Origin: Aurantimonas coralicida_A
GTDB lineage: Bacteria > Pseudomonadota > Alphaproteobacteria > Rhizobiales > Rhizobiaceae
Assembly (NCBI RefSeq): GCF_036016755.1
Contig: NZ_JAYXIH010000021.1
Location: forward strand, 1-64,000
Length of the DNA stretch: 64,000 nucleotides
Reading direction: 5' to 3'
Part shown: piece after piece, positions 16,530 to 24,627 of the stretch
Numbering within the stretch: the first letter of the stretch is position 1
Layout of the letters: each line of letters starts with the position of its first letter
Position numbers and translations under genes: made by a program
Notes under the pieces: model-generated
What the model saw: the letters and a program-made list of their open reading frames with translations, nothing else
Database searches by the model: none
Told to the model about the DNA's origin: nothing

Positions 16530-18478
16530 GCCGATCTCCTTTGGTCCGTTCCAGAAGACTGCGCTTTCACCCAATTGATCACGCCGCCTTGCAGCATGAT
16601 CTCGATCTGCCGGGGGCTCAGCGCGTGCTGGAACGTCATCTGGCGCGTCTTGCCCGACGAGGAAACGACCGTCGCTGCCACAGATGGGCCGGCAGCCAGT
16701 TGCTTCCGCACGGCTTCGATCTGGATGGTGTCGCCGGCGTCGATGCCGGCTGCCGCGTCGATGGTCAGTGGCAGCACACCGAAACTGGCAAGATTCTGCC
16801 AGTGGATGCGCGCGAAGCTCTCGGCGATGACCAGCCGCAATCCCAGCAGGCGAGGAACCAGCGCGGCGTTTTCCCGGCTCGATCCCTGGCCGTAATTCTT
16901 CGCTGCGACGATCGCATGGCCCCGGCTCTCCTCCGTGGCCCGCTCCGGATAGCTCCCGTCGATTTGCGCGAAGGCGTATTTTGCGGTCTCGAAGACGTTG
17001 CTCCAGAAGGGCAGGACATTGCCGGCCGGGATGATGTCGTCGGTCGAGATATTGCTGCCGAGGCGCAGGAGAACCGGGACCGTGAATTCATCGGGAAACG
17101 CGTCGAAGTCGGGCAGCGTCGGCGTGTGCTTGGTCTGATAGAGCGCCGGTCGGACACCCGGTTTGGGAAAGATGAAGCCGGCGTCGTTGACGCGCATCGT
17201 CTCGGGCTCGGCGATCTTCGGATAGGCCATCTCCAGCGTGCGCGGATCGGTGATGACGCCGCTGAGCGCGGAGGCCGCCGCCGTTTCCGGGCTCGACAGG
17301 AACACCGAATCCTCGCGCGTGCCGGAGCGACCGGGGAAATTGCGCGGCACGGTGCGCAGGCTGTTGCGTCCGCTGGCCGGCGCCTGGCCCATGCCGATGC
17401 AGCCATTGCAGCCGGCCTGATGCAGCCGTGCGCCGGAGCGGATGAAGGCGCCGAGCTTGCCGGTTTGCACCAACGCGTCGAGCACCTGGCGGGAGGAGGG
17501 GTTGATGTCGAGCGAGACCCCTTCGGCGGCGGTTCTGCCGTCGAGAATGTCGGCGACGACGGCGAAGTCGCGATAACCGGGATTGGCGGAGGAGCCGATA
17601 TAGGCCTGATAGATCGGCTCGCCCGCGGCTTCGGTGACGGGAACGACGTTGTCGGGGCTCTGCGGGCGCGCGATCAACGGCTCCAGCGTCGACAGATCGA
17701 TCGTCTCGTGACGGTCGTAGGCGCATCCGGCGTCCGCGGCGAGCGGCACCCAGTCCGCTTCGCGTCCCCGCGCCTGCATAAAGCGCCGAGTCGCCTCGTC
17801 GCTAGGAAACACGCTCGACGTAGCGCCGAGTTCCGAGCCCATATTGGCGATGACATGCCGGTCCATGGCGGACAGGCAGCAGAGACCGGGGCCGTAATAT
17901 TCGATGATCGTGTTGGTCGCGCCGGAGACGCCGTGACGCCGCAGCATTTCCAGGATCACGTCCTTGGCCGAGACCCAGTCGGGCAGCGCGCCGGTCAGTT
18001 CGACGCCCCAGATCTCAGGCATGGTCAGGAACAGCGGCTCTCCGGCCATGGCGAGCGCCACCTCGATGCCGCCGGCGCCGATCGCCAGCATGCCGAGCGA
18101 TCCCGCCGCCGGGGTGTGGCTGTCGCTGCCGACCATCGACTGTCCCGGCACGCCGAAACGCTCCATATGCACCGGGTGGCTGATGCCGTTGCCCGGGCCG
18201 GAATAGACGATGCCGAAGCGTTCGCAGGCGCTCTTCAGGAAGAGGTGCGCGTCCGCGTTCACCTCGTCGGATTGCACCAGCCCGTGGTCGATATATTGAA
18301 CGCTCGGGTTGGTGGCGACCCGCTCGATGCCCATCGCCTCGAGTTCGAGCATCACCAGGGTGCCGAGCACGTCCTGCAGTAAAGCCTGATCCATCTTGAG
18401 GGCGATCTCCGCGCCCGGCCTCATGTCGCCGGACACAAGACGGCTGGCGATGAGCTTGCGCGCGAGGTTCTCAGACAT
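16526..18478 (-). CDS. Aconitase-family hydratase (single-chain, about 650 residues)
   Basis: A 650-residue protein with the aconitase catalytic domains (residues 1-410: SDSHT at 118-122, NMGSELGATSSVFPSD) and the swivel domain in the same chain (STDDIIPAGNV, then YGQGSSRENAAL with the active-site Ser and Arg at 534-535). The two-Cys cluster loop is present (Cys357 and Cys360 in GCNGCIGMG). Where mitochondrial aconitase has the third [4Fe-4S] ligand in IGSCTNS, this protein has IGSSANPGYRDF, with Ser297 in the Cys position. It overlaps dctQ by 8 bp and the lyase gene by 4 bp, so it belongs to a TRAP-linked catabolic operon and is unlikely to be the TCA-cycle aconitase. The substrate could be a citrate-, citramalate- or dimethylmalate-like acid. 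Confidence 0.82.
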   Translation of the reverse strand: MSENLARKLIASRLVSGDMRPGAEIALKMDQALLQDVLGTLVMLELEAMGIERVATNPSVQYIDHGLVQSDEVNADAHLFLKSACERFGIVYSGPGNGISHPVHMERFGVPGQSMVGSDSHTPAAGSLGMLAIGAGGIEVALAMAGEPLFLTMPEIWGVELTGALPDWVSAKDVILEMLRRHGVSGATNTIIEYYGPGLCCLSAMDRHVIANMGSELGATSSVFPSDEATRRFMQARGREADWVPLAADAGCAYDRHETIDLSTLEPLIARPQSPDNVVPVTEAAGEPIYQAYIGSSANPGYRDFAVVADILDGRTAAEGVSLDINPSSRQVLDALVQTGKLGAFIRSGARLHQAGCNGCIGMGQAPASGRNSLRTVPRNFPGRSGTREDSVFLSSPETAAASALSGVITDPRTLEMAYPKIAEPETMRVNDAGFIFPKPGVRPALYQTKHTPTLPDFDAFPDEFTVPVLLRLGSNISTDDIIPAGNVLPFWSNVFETAKYAFAQIDGSYPERATEESRGHAIVAAKNYGQGSSRENAALVPRLLGLRLVIAESFARIHWQNLASFGVLPLTIDAAAGIDAGDTIQIEAVRKQLAAGPSVAATVVSSSGKTRQMTFQHALSPRQIEIMLQGGVINWVKAQSSGTDQRRSA

Positions 18479-18980
18479 GCGGCATCGTCTCCGAAGACGC
18501 AGCCGCTGGGCCGCGTACGATGTTGATCAGGAACTGCAATCCGAGCGTTCCAAAGCCGATCGGCAGCATGGCATAGGCAAGCCACATGGGGGTGCCTAAA
18601 GCGCTCGATACGCGCTCCCCATAGGCCCATGCGTCGTACGCCATCAGCCCGCCGCGCCAGGTGATGATGGCACAGAACACGGCGCCGACGATGCCGATGG
18701 CCGTTGTCACCGCCCACCTCCCGCCGGGACGAAGTCCGTCGGCGAGAAGCGTAATTCCGATATGCTCGCCGCGCCGCTGAACCTCCGCCGCCGTCATCAC
18801 CGCGAGGTAGACGACAAGGAACGAGTTGATCTCCAGACTCCACGAGGTCGGCGCCGCGAACAGATAGCGCATCGTGGCGTCGTAGGTGATCGTCAGGGCC
18901 ATGAAGGCGAGGACGCCCTGGCCGACGATTTCAAGGAGTCGGGCAAACGCCTCGAACAGTTTCAACGGGACGGCGAGCAT
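18471..18980 (-). CDS. TRAP transporter small membrane subunit (DctQ family)
   Basis: A 169-residue protein with four hydrophobic helices, typical of the DctQ family. The conserved core (GVLAFMALTITYDATMRYLF, then EINSFLVVYLAVMTAAEVQRR and EHIGITLLAD) is present. It forms the membrane complex with the DctM-type subunit and takes substrate from the binding protein, driven by sodium. It follows the binding-protein gene by 12 bp and overlaps the aconitase-family gene by 8 bp. The order of this operon, M-P-Q, is not the usual P-Q-M. Confidence 0.88.
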   Translation of the reverse strand: MLAVPLKLFEAFARLLEIVGQGVLAFMALTITYDATMRYLFAAPTSWSLEINSFLVVYLAVMTAAEVQRRGEHIGITLLADGLRPGGRWAVTTAIGIVGAVFCAIITWRGGLMAYDAWAYGERVSSALGTPMWLAYAMLPIGFGTLGLQFLINIVRGPAAASSETMPHV

Positions 18981-18992
18981 GGTTTCGCTCCT

Positions 18993-20033
18993 TTAAGCGT
19001 CTTTGCCCATGGCGAGATCGATCGCCTTCTTGCCGACCTCCTCGCCGACTTCTCCGATCCAGGCCTCGCGGACATTCGTGCTGACCTCGCGGAAACGCTC
19101 CAGCTCCGCCTCGGTCGGCTCGATGACCTCAAGACCTGCCTCGCGGAACGCCGGCCAGTACTTGGCGTCGAAATAGTCCTGATTGGCGACGCGCGCGCTA
19201 TTTTCGTCGAACCACTCGACGCCCGCCATCATCGCGTTGCGGACCTCCTCGCTCATCGCCTCCCAGCGATCGGTCTGGACGAAGATGCCGATGCCGAAGG
19301 CGGTGACCGGCAGCTTGTAGACTTGGGAGGCCTGCTCCTGGATCTTACGGCCGTTGATCGTCGAGATGTTGGCGACGGCCGCGTCGACGGTGCCGCGCTG
19401 CATGGCGAGATAGAGCTCGGAGGAGGGTATGCGCACGGCCGCGCCGCCGAAGTCTTCGATCGCCTTGGTCGCCTCGAAGGAAACGACGCGCAGTTTCTTG
19501 CCTTCGATGTCCTCGAGGCTGCGGATCGGCGAGTCCTTGGTGCTCCAGATATATTCCGGCTCCATGATGCCGCCGCCGAGGCTCAAGACGGTCAGCCCGT
19601 TCTTCTTCAACTCGTCCTCGACGAGCTGGAACAGGGGCGAGCCGCGCTTGAGGCGATCGGGATTTTCGTAGAGCTCGCCGACCACGCCCGGCAGGCCGGT
19701 AATGCCGAGGATCGGCAGCGACCGGGTGACGTAGGACGTCGTGTGGAACATGAAGTCGATGGTTCCGGCACGCAGCGCCGGGAGCTGTTCGTCCGCCGAC
19801 AGCAGGCGGCCGGAATCGTAGAACTCGATCGTGGCGACGTCACCGTGCTTTTCGTTGACGAAGTCGACGAAGCCCTGGCTGCCATAGGCCAGATCGGCAT
19901 AGGACGGCGGCAGGTAGGTGACGCCGGTGAGCTTTTGCGCTTCCGCGTAAGCGGCCCTGGAATGAAGGCCGAGCGCCGAGCCGAGCGCCAGCGCGCCGGT
20001 GGCGGTCATGAAACCGCGTCTGTTGATGGTCAT
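18993..20033 (-). CDS. TRAP transporter solute-binding protein (DctP family)
   Basis: A 346-residue periplasmic binding protein. The N-terminus MTINRRGFMTATGALALG has a twin-arginine-type motif, so it may be exported folded by Tat, as some TRAP receptors are. DctP features include GSQGFVDFVNEKHGDVATIE and the substrate-carboxylate region with ALRAGTIDFMFHTTSYVT, then GKKLRVVSFEATKAIEDFGG and AMQRGTVDAAVANISTI. The conserved Arg that binds carboxylates is probably Arg in KLRV. It sits between DctM and DctQ genes, with 19 and 12 bp gaps. Confidence 0.88.
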   Translation of the reverse strand: MTINRRGFMTATGALALGSALGLHSRAAYAEAQKLTGVTYLPPSYADLAYGSQGFVDFVNEKHGDVATIEFYDSGRLLSADEQLPALRAGTIDFMFHTTSYVTRSLPILGITGLPGVVGELYENPDRLKRGSPLFQLVEDELKKNGLTVLSLGGGIMEPEYIWSTKDSPIRSLEDIEGKKLRVVSFEATKAIEDFGGAAVRIPSSELYLAMQRGTVDAAVANISTINGRKIQEQASQVYKLPVTAFGIGIFVQTDRWEAMSEEVRNAMMAGVEWFDENSARVANQDYFDAKYWPAFREAGLEVIEPTEAELERFREVSTNVREAWIGEVGEEVGKKAIDLAMGKDA

Positions 20034-20052
20034 GTTGTTTTCCTCCTTGGGT

Positions 20053-21351
20053 TTATTTCATCAGGTTTGGCAGCCAGAGGCTGATCGCCGGGAACAGCAC
20101 GAAGATGACGAGCATCACGAACTGCACCGCGACGAATGGCACGACGCTGCGGACGATCTCCTCGATGCGCAGCATCGGGGCAACCGCCTTCAGCGTGTAG
20201 AGATTGAGACCGACCGGCGGGGTGATCACCGCGATCTCCAGATTCATCACCAGGATGATCCCGAACCACAGCGGGTCGTAGCCGAGCGTCTGGATCAGCG
20301 GCAGCAGGATCGGCGTGGTGACGACGATGAGCGAGACCGCGTCGACCAGCATGCCGAGGCCGACCAGCACCAGCATGATCAGGATGAGAATGACCTCCGG
20401 CGGCAGCTCGGTTCCGACCAGAAGGCCGGTGATTGCGTCGGGGACACGGACGTAATTCAGGTAGTCGCCGAAGATCCGGGCACAGCCCATGATCAGGAGA
20501 ATGGCACCGGAAATACGCGCGCTGGAGCCGAGCACCTTCATCGTGCCTTTGACTCCCACCGAGCGGAAGATGAAGGCGGCGATGACGAAGGCGCCGATCG
20601 CGCCGAAGGCCGCCGCCTCGCTCGGGGTGGCGACGCCTGAATAGATCGTGCCGAGAACCACGGCGATCAGCAGCACCGCATGCCAGATGCCGGCAAGCGC
20701 CCGGAGCCGATCACCCCAGCTGTAATGGACATGTTCTCCTCGCGGGGCTTCCTCCGGATTGAGCAGAACGCGGATATAAAGATAGACCGAAATCGCCAAA
20801 GCGAGGGCGATGCCCGGAACGATACCGCCGATGAACAGGTCGGCGACCGAAACGCTCGAGACCGCGCCGTAGATGATCAGCGGCACGCTGGGCGGGATGA
20901 GCATGGCGAGCGCGCCGGAACTGACGACGCTGCCGGCGGCGATCGATCGGCTATAGCCGCGCTCCAGCATTTGCGGAATGGCGATCGAGCCAACGGCGGC
21001 GACACCGGCGATGGACACGCCGCTGACGGCGCCGAACACGGCCGAGGCGCCCACGGTCGCGATAGCGAGCCCGCCGCGCAGCCATTGCAGCCACACCACC
21101 GCCGCGTGGAAGAGGTTCTTGCCGACCGGCGTCGCCGCCAGGAAATTTCCCATCAGCACGAACAGCGGCAGTGCCAGCAGCTCGAAGCTGTTCAGCTGGC
21201 CGAACAGCGATGTCGGGCCGAAGAAGAACGCCATCGAGCCGCGAGCCATGTAGAGGCCTGTCAGACCGGCCGCGCCCAGCGCCAGGAATATTGGCGCTCC
21301 GATGGCGATGAGCGCCAACAGGATGACGACGACGATGATGGGTTCGATCAT
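20053..21351 (-). CDS. TRAP transporter large membrane subunit (DctM family)
   Basis: A 432-residue polytopic protein of the DctM/ion-transporter superfamily, with about 12 hydrophobic segments. Typical sequences are SFELLALPLFVLMGNFLA, GGLAIATVGASAVFGAVSG, AVGSIAIPQMLERGY and MLIPPSVPLIIYGAV. It is the translocation subunit. It lies 149 bp downstream of the CoA transferase gene and is the first transporter gene in the operon. Confidence 0.9.
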   Translation of the reverse strand: MIEPIIVVVILLALIAIGAPIFLALGAAGLTGLYMARGSMAFFFGPTSLFGQLNSFELLALPLFVLMGNFLAATPVGKNLFHAAVVWLQWLRGGLAIATVGASAVFGAVSGVSIAGVAAVGSIAIPQMLERGYSRSIAAGSVVSSGALAMLIPPSVPLIIYGAVSSVSVADLFIGGIVPGIALALAISVYLYIRVLLNPEEAPRGEHVHYSWGDRLRALAGIWHAVLLIAVVLGTIYSGVATPSEAAAFGAIGAFVIAAFIFRSVGVKGTMKVLGSSARISGAILLIMGCARIFGDYLNYVRVPDAITGLLVGTELPPEVILILIMLVLVGLGMLVDAVSLIVVTTPILLPLIQTLGYDPLWFGIILVMNLEIAVITPPVGLNLYTLKAVAPMLRIEEIVRSVVPFVAVQFVMLVIFVLFPAISLWLPNLMK

Positions 21352-21500
21352 TGCCGAGCATCCCCGTCATGCGCCGCGTGACGCGAGTCGCCTATGGTCA
21401 TGGCCTTCGCCCCGCCACAGCCGGGCCTGCCTGTCGTTCCTGTCACTTGCATCCTCCCCAGGATGGCGCGGCGCGTCGGCGCGGCACTCGTGTTCATGGC

Positions 21501-22694
21501 TCAAATGACGCCGTCGGCATCCAGTCGAGCAATTTCGTTGTCGCTGTAGCCGAGCCATTCCGCCAGCACTTGTGTCGTGTGCTGGCCGAGGGCGGGGCCC
21601 GTATGGCGGATCGTTCCGGGCGATTCGGACAGACGCGGAAACACATTCTGCATGGCGATCGAGCGGCCGAGCGTCGGGTCATCCACGCGGGTCACGGATT
21701 CGCGCGCCTGGAAATGCGGGTCTTCGAGCATGTCCTTCGCCCGGTAGGTCGGACCGGCCGGGACCGCCACCTCCGCGAGCGCGTCGACCAGCTCCTTCGC
21801 CGGCTTGGTTTGCGTCCACTTGCCGATGATGGCGTCGATTTCCGCCTGATTGCGCCCGCGGGCCTGATGGTCGCAAAACCGTTCGTCGTCGGCGAGCTCC
21901 GGCTGCCCCATGAGCGCGGTCAGGCGGCGGAACAGGCTGTCCTGGTTGGCGCCGATGATGATCGTGCCGCCGTCCTTGGTCGGATAGGCGTTGGACGGGG
22001 CGATCCCCGGCAGGATGCTGCCGGAGCGTTGGCGGATATGACCGCCGCCGTCATATTCCGAGACCAGGCTTTCCATCACGGAGAGCACCGATTCGTAGAT
22101 GGACGCATCCACCATCTGCCCGTCGCCCGTGCTGTTGCGGTGCTGCAATGCCAGGAGAGCGCCCTGAAAGCCGTTCTGGCCGGCCAGCGTATCGCCGAGC
22201 GAAATCCCCATGCGCACCGGCGGTCGATCCGGATGGCCGCTGATCTCACGCAAGCCGCCCATCGCCTCGCAGACCGAGGCGAAGCCGGCGCGGTCGCTAT
22301 ACGGTCCGGTCTGGCCGAACCCGGTGATGCGCACCATGATCAGGCCGGGGTTAATCTTCGATAGGACGTTGTAACCCAGCCCCCATTCCTCCATGCGGCC
22401 GGCGCGAAAATTCTCCACCAGGATGTCGGTCTTGGCGACCAGCGCCTTGACGATGTCCTGCGCGCGGCTGTCGCGCAGGTTCAGGGTGAGGGATTTCTTG
22501 TTGCGGGCAATCACCGGCCACCAGAGCGTATGGCCGTCGGCATCGGTGCGGCCCCATTGCCGCATCGCGTCGCCGGTCTTCGGCGGCTCGATCTTGACGA
22601 CCTCCGCGCCGAAATCGGCCAGCAATTGTCCGCAGAACGGGCCTGCGATCAGCTGACCCATCTCCAGGACGCGAATACCTTCCAACGGACCCAT
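21501..22694 (-). CDS. Family III CoA transferase (CaiB/BaiF type)
   Basis: A 397-residue family III CoA transferase. The N-terminal CoA-binding region reads GPLEGIRVLEMGQLIAGPF, then GAEVVKIEPP; the catalytic Asp lies in GQMVDASIYESVL. It moves CoA between acids, for example from succinyl-CoA to a dicarboxylate. The start MGPLEG at 22694 is chosen because GGAGGAAAC lies about ten bases upstream; a start nine codons earlier is possible. In this operon it would activate the acid for the HMG-CoA-lyase-like enzyme (inference). Confidence 0.87.
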   Translation of the reverse strand: MGPLEGIRVLEMGQLIAGPFCGQLLADFGAEVVKIEPPKTGDAMRQWGRTDADGHTLWWPVIARNKKSLTLNLRDSRAQDIVKALVAKTDILVENFRAGRMEEWGLGYNVLSKINPGLIMVRITGFGQTGPYSDRAGFASVCEAMGGLREISGHPDRPPVRMGISLGDTLAGQNGFQGALLALQHRNSTGDGQMVDASIYESVLSVMESLVSEYDGGGHIRQRSGSILPGIAPSNAYPTKDGGTIIIGANQDSLFRRLTALMGQPELADDERFCDHQARGRNQAEIDAIIGKWTQTKPAKELVDALAEVAVPAGPTYRAKDMLEDPHFQARESVTRVDDPTLGRSIAMQNVFPRLSESPGTIRHTGPALGQHTTQVLAEWLGYSDNEIARLDADGVI

Positions 22695-22790
22695 ACGGTC
22701 GGTTTCCTCCCTGCTGCTCAAACGAGACGCTCCCGCAGTTCCACCCCGATGTCGCTCGGTGTTCCTCTTTCGAACCGCTTTGCCATGCCG

Positions 22791-23648
22791 CTAAACCGCA
22801 TAACGCCGGTCGAACGCCCAGACGTCCTCGAAGCCGATCAACTGATTGAAATCGGCGAAGCTGTACAGCTCGGTGCGATCCGTATTGATGCCATTCGCCT
22901 TGAGATCTGCATAGGTTGTCTGGAGCGCGGCAGCGGCGGACAGGAACCCGGCCGCCGGATGGATCGCGACGGCAAAGCCGAGCGCCTGAAGCTCATCCGC
23001 CGGCAACAGCGGAGTCCGGCCGCCATTGACCATGTTGGCGATCAGCGGCCGGTCGATCTCGCGACCGATCCGGGCCATTTCGTCGACGCTTTCCGGCGAT
23101 TCGACAAAGATCAAATCCGCTCCGGCTTTGCCATAAGCGACGGCGCGCCGGATGGCCTCGTCCAGACCAAGTGCGGTGCGAGCGTCCGTGCGGGCAATAA
23201 CCAGGAAATCGTCGCTCTGGCGGCTGTCGACGGCAACCTGAATCTTGCGAACCATCTCCTCGCTCGGCACGACCTGACGGGTCGGCGTGTGGCCGCATTT
23301 CTTCGGGAACACCTGATCTTCGAGCTGGATCGCGCTGACGCCCGCCGCTTCGTATCCACGCACGGTGTGATGCACGTTGAGAAGGCCGCCATAACCGGTG
23401 TCGGCATCGGCTATGATTGGTGTCTCGGTCATCCGCGCCATTTGCGCGATCCGTCCGAGCATGTCTGAATAGGTCGCAATGCCCGCGTCCGGTAATCCGA
23501 GCGAAGAGGCCACCGTGCCATAGCCGGTGACGTAGAGAGCCGGAAAACCCATGCGATCGGCGATGAGCGCCGAAATGAGGTCGTAGATGCCAGGCGCAAG
23601 AATGAAATCCTTGCGGGCGATCGCAGCCTTCAATGCGGGATTTGCCAT
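22791..23648 (-). CDS. Isocitrate lyase/PEP mutase-superfamily lyase
   Basis: A 285-residue protein of the short (PEP mutase-type) branch. It carries the catalytic KKCGH motif at residues 116-120 and the Mg-binding DADTGYGG at 81-88. Members cleave 2-methylisocitrate, 2,3-dimethylmalate or petal-death 2-alkylmalates, or decarboxylate oxaloacetate. Intact KKCGH favours a C-C bond lyase over the mutase. It is the first gene of the long minus-strand operon, 259 bp from the divergent GntR regulator. The exact substrate cannot be assigned. Confidence 0.85.
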   Translation of the reverse strand: MANPALKAAIARKDFILAPGIYDLISALIADRMGFPALYVTGYGTVASSLGLPDAGIATYSDMLGRIAQMARMTETPIIADADTGYGGLLNVHHTVRGYEAAGVSAIQLEDQVFPKKCGHTPTRQVVPSEEMVRKIQVAVDSRQSDDFLVIARTDARTALGLDEAIRRAVAYGKAGADLIFVESPESVDEMARIGREIDRPLIANMVNGGRTPLLPADELQALGFAVAIHPAAGFLSAAAALQTTYADLKANGINTDRTELYSFADFNQLIGFEDVWAFDRRYAV

Positions 23649-23795
23649 TTGATCACCCCCTTAGCGCGCCCGACCGGGCTTCGCGGTCTGGCATCCTGCG
23701 ATGCCGGACAATTGTCACTGCGGACGCAAACCCGAAGGCGGTCGCCTGTTTTCGGATATGCGTTCCGCCGCGCCTCCCAGCGCTCAACTTGACTG

Positions 23796-23823
23796 AAAAT
23801 ACGGATTGTATCCAATCTGTCAA
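23796..23823 (-). promoter_or_regulatory. Promoter of the module 1 catabolic operon
   Basis: On the minus strand TTGACA (23818-23823) is followed after 16 bases by TATTTT (23796-23801), a good sigma-70-type match. A 12-bp operator-like palindrome fills the spacer, so a bound repressor would exclude RNA polymerase. It is about 150 bp upstream of the first lyase gene. Confidence 0.6.
23805..23816. promoter_or_regulatory. GntR/FCD operator 1
   Basis: ATTGTATCCAAT, a near-perfect palindrome close to the ATTGGATCCAAT and TTGTATACAA sites known for FCD-type GntR proteins such as VanR. It lies inside the -35/-10 spacer of the minus-strand promoter. Confidence 0.65.
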
Positions 23824-23856
23824 TCTGATGATTAAATAAGGTTGTCAGAATGCGTT

Positions 23857-23868
23857 TTTGTATCCAAT
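23857..23868. promoter_or_regulatory. GntR/FCD operator 2
   Basis: TTTGTATCCAAT, identical to operator 1 in 11 of 12 bases, in the same orientation and exactly 52 bp away (about five DNA turns). It lies 39 bp upstream of the regulator's ATG, so it is suited to autoregulation. Confidence 0.6.
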
Positions 23869-23907
23869 CATTCGCAATGAAACGGAGCTTCGCGATGGAC
23901 CGCAACC

Positions 23908-24612
23908 ATGGTGTCTAGAAAACGGGTGCCGAGCGAACGCAGCGCGGATCGGGTCTACGCGGCGCTGCGGGAGGCCATTCTCAAAGGCGATTACGAAAAC
24001 GGTGTGCGCCTCACCGAAGAGGTGCTCGCCGAGCGCTTTGGCGTCAGCCGGACACCGATCCGAGCGGCGTTGGGCAAACTCGCCGGGGACGGCTTCATCG
24101 AGATGGTGCCGCATGCCGGGGCGGTGATCCGGCGTCGGACGATCCGCGAGGTGAGCGAGGTCTACGCGGTCCGCGCGCTGCTCGAGAGCAGCGGCGCCGG
24201 CCTTGCTGCCACTCTGCGCGGCGATGCGGACATTGGTGCGCTCGCGGCAATCTGCGACGAAATGGAGGCCAGGGCAGGGGAGGAGAACGCGGTCGAGATC
24301 CTGTCCGATCTCAACAAGCGGCTGCACCATCGGATTCTGGACATCTCGGGCAACCAGACGCTGCGCGATACCGCCGACCGGCTGATGGATATCGGCTTCC
24401 TCATCCACACCTACACGAAGTTCCGGCCGCGCGACCTCGGACGAAGTTTTGCCGATCACCGTGATCTCGTCAGCGCCATCGCCTCGCGCGATGCCGAATG
24501 GGCCGCGTCGGTCATGCGGGCGCATATCCTGGCGGCCCGCAATACCCTGCTGCAGACCATGACGGACTTGCGGGACGGTGGGGATCACGACCGGGATGAT
24601 ATCGCGCTTTGA
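23908..24612 (+). CDS. GntR-family (FCD) regulator of the module 1 operon
   Basis: A 234-residue GntR protein. The N-terminal winged helix reads RVYAALREAILKGDYENG, then LAERFGVSRTPIRAALGKL; the C-terminal FCD ligand domain (residues 85-220) has the metal-binding type helix pattern with HHRILD and ADHRDLVSAI. It is divergent from the operon starting with the isocitrate lyase/PEP mutase-type gene and lies next to two matching operator sites. It probably represses that operon and itself, and is released by an organic acid from the pathway. Confidence 0.88.
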   Translation: MVSRKRVPSERSADRVYAALREAILKGDYENGVRLTEEVLAERFGVSRTPIRAALGKLAGDGFIEMVPHAGAVIRRRTIREVSEVYAVRALLESSGAGLAATLRGDADIGALAAICDEMEARAGEENAVEILSDLNKRLHHRILDISGNQTLRDTADRLMDIGFLIHTYTKFRPRDLGRSFADHRDLVSAIASRDAEWAASVMRAHILAARNTLLQTMTDLRDGGDHDRDDIAL

Positions 24613-24627
24613 TCGGGCGTGGCGCGT

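Noticed and set aside
16484..18382. 632-codon open frame on the + strand opposite the aconitase-family gene
   Set aside because: It is antisense to an intact aconitase-family gene with recognisable motifs; the predicted protein is low-complexity and rich in Arg/Gly/Asp, as expected for a shadow frame in GC-rich DNA.
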